This document shows, piece by piece, positions 60,061 through 64,000 of a DNA stretch of 64,000 bases; position 1 is the first letter of the stretch; every line of letters begins with the position of its first letter. The stretch is from Cyathus striatus. Its lineage: Eukaryota > Basidiomycota > Agaricomycetes > Agaricales > Nidulariaceae. The position numbers and the translations under genes are program-made. Location of the stretch: positions 4,526,001 to 4,590,000 of the forward strand of contig JAOVFP010000008.1 in NCBI GenBank assembly GCA_025738555.1. Direction: 5' to 3'. The notes under the pieces were generated by a model. That model was not told where the DNA came from, made no database searches, and was given only the letters and a program-made list of their open reading frames with translations.

Positions 60061-61371
60061 ATGTTGGCGCTCTCTTTCCTACTCGTTTCTTTCTCCGCTC
60101 GCTATGCAAATGCCCATGGATTCGTACATAGTGTCTTGATAGGTGGCGCGGACTATCCTGGCTGGAACCCTTTCACTGATCCGTATGTATTGGATAACAA
60201 ACAACCTTCTGAACTGCTATTTATTAAGACTATTCCTGAACGGGTAGTACGTAAGGTGTTGAATGATGGATTCGGTGTGCCACTTTCGCGTTCCTTTATC
60301 CAGTCTAGCATCTATTTCTCTTAACGCGTAATTCTTATAGTTGATGCTTGGATTCAGACCTTGCATGTCATCACGGCGGAAACGACGGAATTCCACTGGT
60401 CGCTGAAGTAGCAGCTGGATCTGAGGTAGTGTTCCAATGGAGTTATGTGAGTGCTGATGCAACGATTTATCTGTTCATTACTGTCAGCAAGAATTAATCT
60501 TAGTCTATGTATCTTAGTGGCCTGCAGGTAATGTCAACATCCAACATCATTGTCAGATTTGTTCGGAGCTAATGCCCGAAGTATAGACCATCAAGGTCCT
60601 GTATCAACTTACATGACATCTTGCGATGGAGATTGTTCTTCATTTGCAGCTAATGAAGCAAAATGGTTCAAACTCGATGCATCAGGGTATGATCCAAGCA
60701 CTAAGCTATGGGCTGCAGATGTTCTTAGACAAAGTGAGAGTTCGACTGCAATTCCGTAATCATGTTTTTTTATTTATTCTGGCTTAAGATAATAATTCTT
60801 GGTCCTCAACTGTCCCTTCCCAGCTTTCTGCTGGTCAATATGTAAGTTTAACTTGAAAGATGGCTTTATATTAAACTATTCCGATACTTGGTATATGCAG
60901 CTCGTTCGAAATGAAATGTATGTTACAATCTCCTCCGTCTGGCACTTTTCCTTATGAATATTCAGCATAGCGCTACATTCCGGAAGCCCCCAGTTTTATC
61001 CGAGCTGCTCGTTTGTGCTCTTTCATTTTTCCCTTTCGTATTGTATTATGGTAACTTCGATATGTCATAGACAAGTTCGCGTTACGGGAGGCGGAACGCA
61101 GCAACCAGATCCCCAGGATCTTGTCGCCATGCAAGACGTTTATAACGATGTTACATTCCCGAATATATATAGCAATTTTGGCAGCTTTACTGTTCCTGGC
61201 CCTGCACCTGCTTTTGGCAACAGTGACGATGATTCTTCGCCTATTTTCACATCCTCACCTACGCCTTCGTCATCAACGAGAATATCTGATGGACAGACAG
61301 TGTCAAGCGCTACTTCTAGTGCCATCGCTAATTTCCATCTTCACAGTGTCTTCTTCATTCGCGAAGACTAA
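60061..61371 (+). CDS. AA9 lytic polysaccharide monooxygenase (formerly GH61)
   Basis: MLALSFLLVSFSARYANA is a signal peptide; cleavage leaves His-Gly-Phe-Val-His, the N-terminal copper-binding histidine of AA9. GGADYPGWNPFTDPY, DLACHHGGNDGIPLVAEVAA, SEVVFQWSYWP, HQGPVSTYMTSCDGDCSSF, LSAGQYLVRNEIIALHSGS and QFYPSCSQVRVTGGG follow, the last with the active-site Gln and Tyr region. After that comes a Ser/Thr-rich tail, possibly a linker or GPI-type end. Oxidatively cuts cellulose or hemicellulose outside the cell. Exon joins near 60280-60355 are unsure: one option splices NDGF directly to DLAC, another needs a one-base indel. WPA is encoded by a 10-base exon (60518-60527). Confidence 0.88.
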
Positions 61372-62087
61372 TCAAGCGGCGTTCTGTAGGACATAAATAC
61401 CGCTGATAAGTCCTTTTTGTGGGCAACTGTCTTGTCGTACCCAGATTGTAGACTGATTATGGAAAGCACATAGGCATTTACGTCTTCAGAAAGATGGGTT
61501 TGGGGTTAGGTTATCGTCGTGGTGTTCCTATCGATCCGCAAGACGGCGATAAGCACGTGTGTATTATAATATGGGTGTACATAATGGCTTCATAATTTAA
61601 CTACCCCACATTCGCTACAAACTTACTCTGATTATACTCGAGAAAGATGGATCTTACGTGGCTTTTCTATCTGTCAAACATCGGTTTACGTACATATGAT
61701 TATATCTGTATCCCGAAAGTTAAATCGCTAACGCTGTTTTCCTGCCTTTTCAGTTCAGACACCATTCTTTGAAATTCTTTTCATATTACTTTACAAGGTG
61801 ATAAAAATTAACATCATAAAGACTGGATCAATTACATAAAGGAATATGTCTAAAGTACAAAGCCAGCACTGGTATATGTATACGGTGGTGATAATGTGAA
61901 TAGCAGAGATAGTGATGACTGTCAAGATGTCCCAAAGGATCGGATGATACGGCTACCAAGAATTAATGTTATGATTAATGACTGTCTTTGTAAGTTAAAA
62001 GTCAAGCTGCGGATAATAATAACGATCAAGATAAGATGAATGCGAGCGAGTGGAGTAAGTAGCTATATCACAATAGCCACGGACTTG
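61372..62087. other. Convergent 3' intergenic region
   Basis: A 716-base spacer between the AA9 and homeodomain stop codons. AT-rich, no gene or repeat family recognised. Confidence 0.5.
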
Positions 62088-63475
62088 TTAATAACCCCCG
62101 CGCGACGACCATTTCCGTGGGTCAACGCTATCCCCACTATGACCATGTGTGGAATGATGTGAACTCGAATGATGTGAATGCGAGTGGTGTGAATGAGAAT
62201 GCGATGTGTGAGAGCGGGGTGCCTCTGTAGGTGCTCCAGACAAGAAAGGTTCTGACATCGTGATAGCACCTTCGTAGCGCAGATCATCTAAACCACCATC
62301 TCCTTGCACGGAGACGGCAAACGACTGATGGGAAGCACCAGCAGTCGAGGACTGGCGGTTGGTTTGGCGCATTGATTGCCTTTTATTTTGGAACCTACAA
62401 CTCACCAGAATAATGAATACATGGTGCAGGTAGATGTAAAAAAGACCAACCAAATCTGAACGCTACGGGGCGTCATGTCTAGCTGTTTTGCGAGTGCGGC
62501 TCGCTCTTCCGTAGATGGAAACGCTGTCCTGGCATATGTCTCATTAAGCACTTTCAACTGAGCCGCATCAGCGCGCTTTCGCTTTTTCTTAATAGTTGGC
62601 TCTTCTGTAGAAGTAGGCGAAATTGGAGGTGGTGTATAGCTCTGAGGGGCGATCTGAGTAGAGTTTCCACCCCTCCCGAACGGAGAAGATGCCCGGGGCT
62701 CGTTCCGAGGTGGATCTATGTCGTCGAACAGATTATGGTGGCCGTGAGGGTTCAGCGGCATATGTCCCTGCCCGGGTAAGTGATAGGGGTAGTCGTGGCC
62801 TTGACCAGACGAATAGGGGACGTATGCAGAAGGGTACGATGCTGTTGGGGAGCGAATTGTACCACCGGGATATCCTCCGACTGAAGACACTGCGGTATAG
62901 GATGGCTGCTGCCAACGCTCGTTTGCCATAGCTGAGTTGGTGGCTAAAGGAGGCAACCTTCTTGAATCCGCTGGATTAGATGGTATGGGTGGAGGTGATC
63001 TAGAGGGATAAGTGGTATATGATTGTTGATTAGAGTACCGATCGTGAGTTTCATAGTTAGGAAATGAAGGCGTTAGCTGAGGCGCTATTAATCAAATGAA
63101 GTGTTGTCGATCAGGGAAATAGTTAATAAATTGAAAAAAGAAAGTAGCGATTTACAGTTGCCAGATGGCCATTGGCCGTAAAAAGCTTGAGTGAGCTCAT
63201 ATCTACCTGGAGATGAGCGAGGTTGCGTGTATTGGCTAGAATACGTTGAGGGAACTATACACGATAAATAGCAAATTGAGTGTTGCAGCTTAGACACTAC
63301 ATAAACATAACAGACCTGGAAAACGTGAGGTTGGAAAAGCTGAAGAAATAGGAGGGAGCACAGTTCGCCCACCCTGTCCCTGAAAAAAAACACTGCCTTG
63401 GGTATCCCCCGGCGAGCTTCTACGTGACTTCGCCACATTACCGGTATAGTACCGATCTTTGTTTGAGCTCGACAT
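62088..63475 (-). CDS. Homeodomain transcription factor
   Basis: Starts at 63475 (MSSSNKDRYYTGNVAKSRRS). Several exons encode a long Ser/Pro/Tyr/Gly-rich N-terminal half, then KKKRKRADAAQLKVLNETYA leading into the homeodomain: TAFPSTEERAALAKQLDMTP, RSVQIWFQNKRQSMRQ (helix 3 with the WFxNxR core), which an intron splits after QIW. The C-terminal tail has a run of His/Ser repeats (SHSHSHHSHSHHSSSHHS), then VDPRKWSSRGGY. It is related to the Hd1/Pho2-like homeodomain proteins that control basidiomycete fruiting, but I cannot say which orthologue. The nucleus is the expected location. Confidence 0.85.
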
Positions 63476-64000
63476 ATTAGTGAAAAAGATAGTAATAGAA
63501 AGAGAGGAGAAAGGAAATATTAATGGGGCGAAGGAAATGAGAGAAGGAATGCAGCAGGAATTTAAATATGCAGACGAGAGTATAGGTGTGCAGGTGCCTC
63601 CAGGCTTTCAGCTTTGATCCCCGCTGTCGCGTCTGGTCCGAACGTCAAGAAAACGAGGACGCGCGCATGCACAGAAAGGCGATGGTAGTGCACGAGGTAG
63701 GGTGGAGGACCAGGGATACGAGGGTCGACAAGGGTTGAGCCACGAGTTTTTGTTAGAGGCAGGCAACAAGCGCAGATTTAGCGCGTAGAGAGAGAGGTAT
63801 AGCTGAAGAGAGAAGTAAGATGGGTTGAAGGAAGGAATGGGCTTGCGGCAAAGCTTATTGTTGAGTTGTTGTGGTTGATTTGAACCAGGAAGACAAGGTA
63901 CAACCCGCAAGCTTTACGGGCGTGCAAGGAAAAAAACGAGCCACCCTGCCGGGGCTAGAAATTTCTGACCAAGTGTGCAAATGGAGGAGTGTGGCTATTG
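63476..64000. other. Homeodomain gene 5' region
   Basis: A 525-base end segment upstream of the homeodomain gene, purine-rich on the plus strand (pyrimidine-rich on the coding strand), as expected for its leader and promoter. No second gene recognised before the window edge. Confidence 0.5.

Overview
This is a stretch of nuclear DNA from a filamentous fungus, most likely a basidiomycete of the mushroom class (Agaricomycetes). Almost every gene is cut by many introns of about 45-60 bases with GT..AG ends and CTAAT/CTGAC-like branch sites. The gene set is fungal: a glutaminase-indoleglycerol phosphate synthase-isomerase TRP1 fusion, a Slt2-type MAP kinase, NoxR, an AA9 polysaccharide monooxygenase and a NEW1-type ABC ATPase. 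The species was inferred from gene content only.

Layout. 1-6.7 kb: an Ams2/SPT21-type regulator (running off the left edge), TFIIIA with nine zinc fingers, glucosamine-6-phosphate deaminase and an Impact-domain protein. 6.7-8.5 kb: an island of two adjacent inverted-repeat transposable elements. 8.5-26 kb: steryl-ester lipase, PXR1 G-patch protein, NoxR, a Drs2-like lipid flippase, a four-span membrane protein, the Slt2/Mpk1 kinase and TRP1. 26-39 kb: a more accessory region holding a small mariner-like element, a serine carboxypeptidase, an OST-alpha/TMEM184-type membrane protein, an aldo-keto reductase, a flavin-dependent halogenase and three small genes I do not recognise. 39-64 kb: a phospholipid:diacylglycerol acyltransferase (PDAT) split by a 719-base element, ETF-alpha, a salicylate-hydroxylase-like monooxygenase, PAC2, RRP12, a glycerol-3-phosphate acyltransferase, NEW1, the AA9 enzyme and a homeodomain factor.

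Most genes are housekeeping and unrelated to each other. Functional links are limited: ribosome biogenesis or translation (PXR1, RRP12, NEW1, TFIIIA), membrane lipid handling (flippase, PDAT, GPAT, steryl esterase) and hyphal growth signalling (NoxR, Slt2). The halogenase, aldo-keto reductase, membrane protein and carboxypeptidase sit together and could form a small halometabolite locus, although no backbone synthase is visible.

The most unusual signal is a pair of related inverted-repeat elements (7328-8200 and 42109-42827). They have 10-11 base target duplications, and each carries a tRNA-like Pol III-type module about 97 bases in from one end. One of them interrupts a PDAT exon in a position where splicing from GT to AG inside its own ends would restore the reading frame. 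Several genes also show single-base frame breaks, often in homopolymers, which could be assembly errors or real decay.
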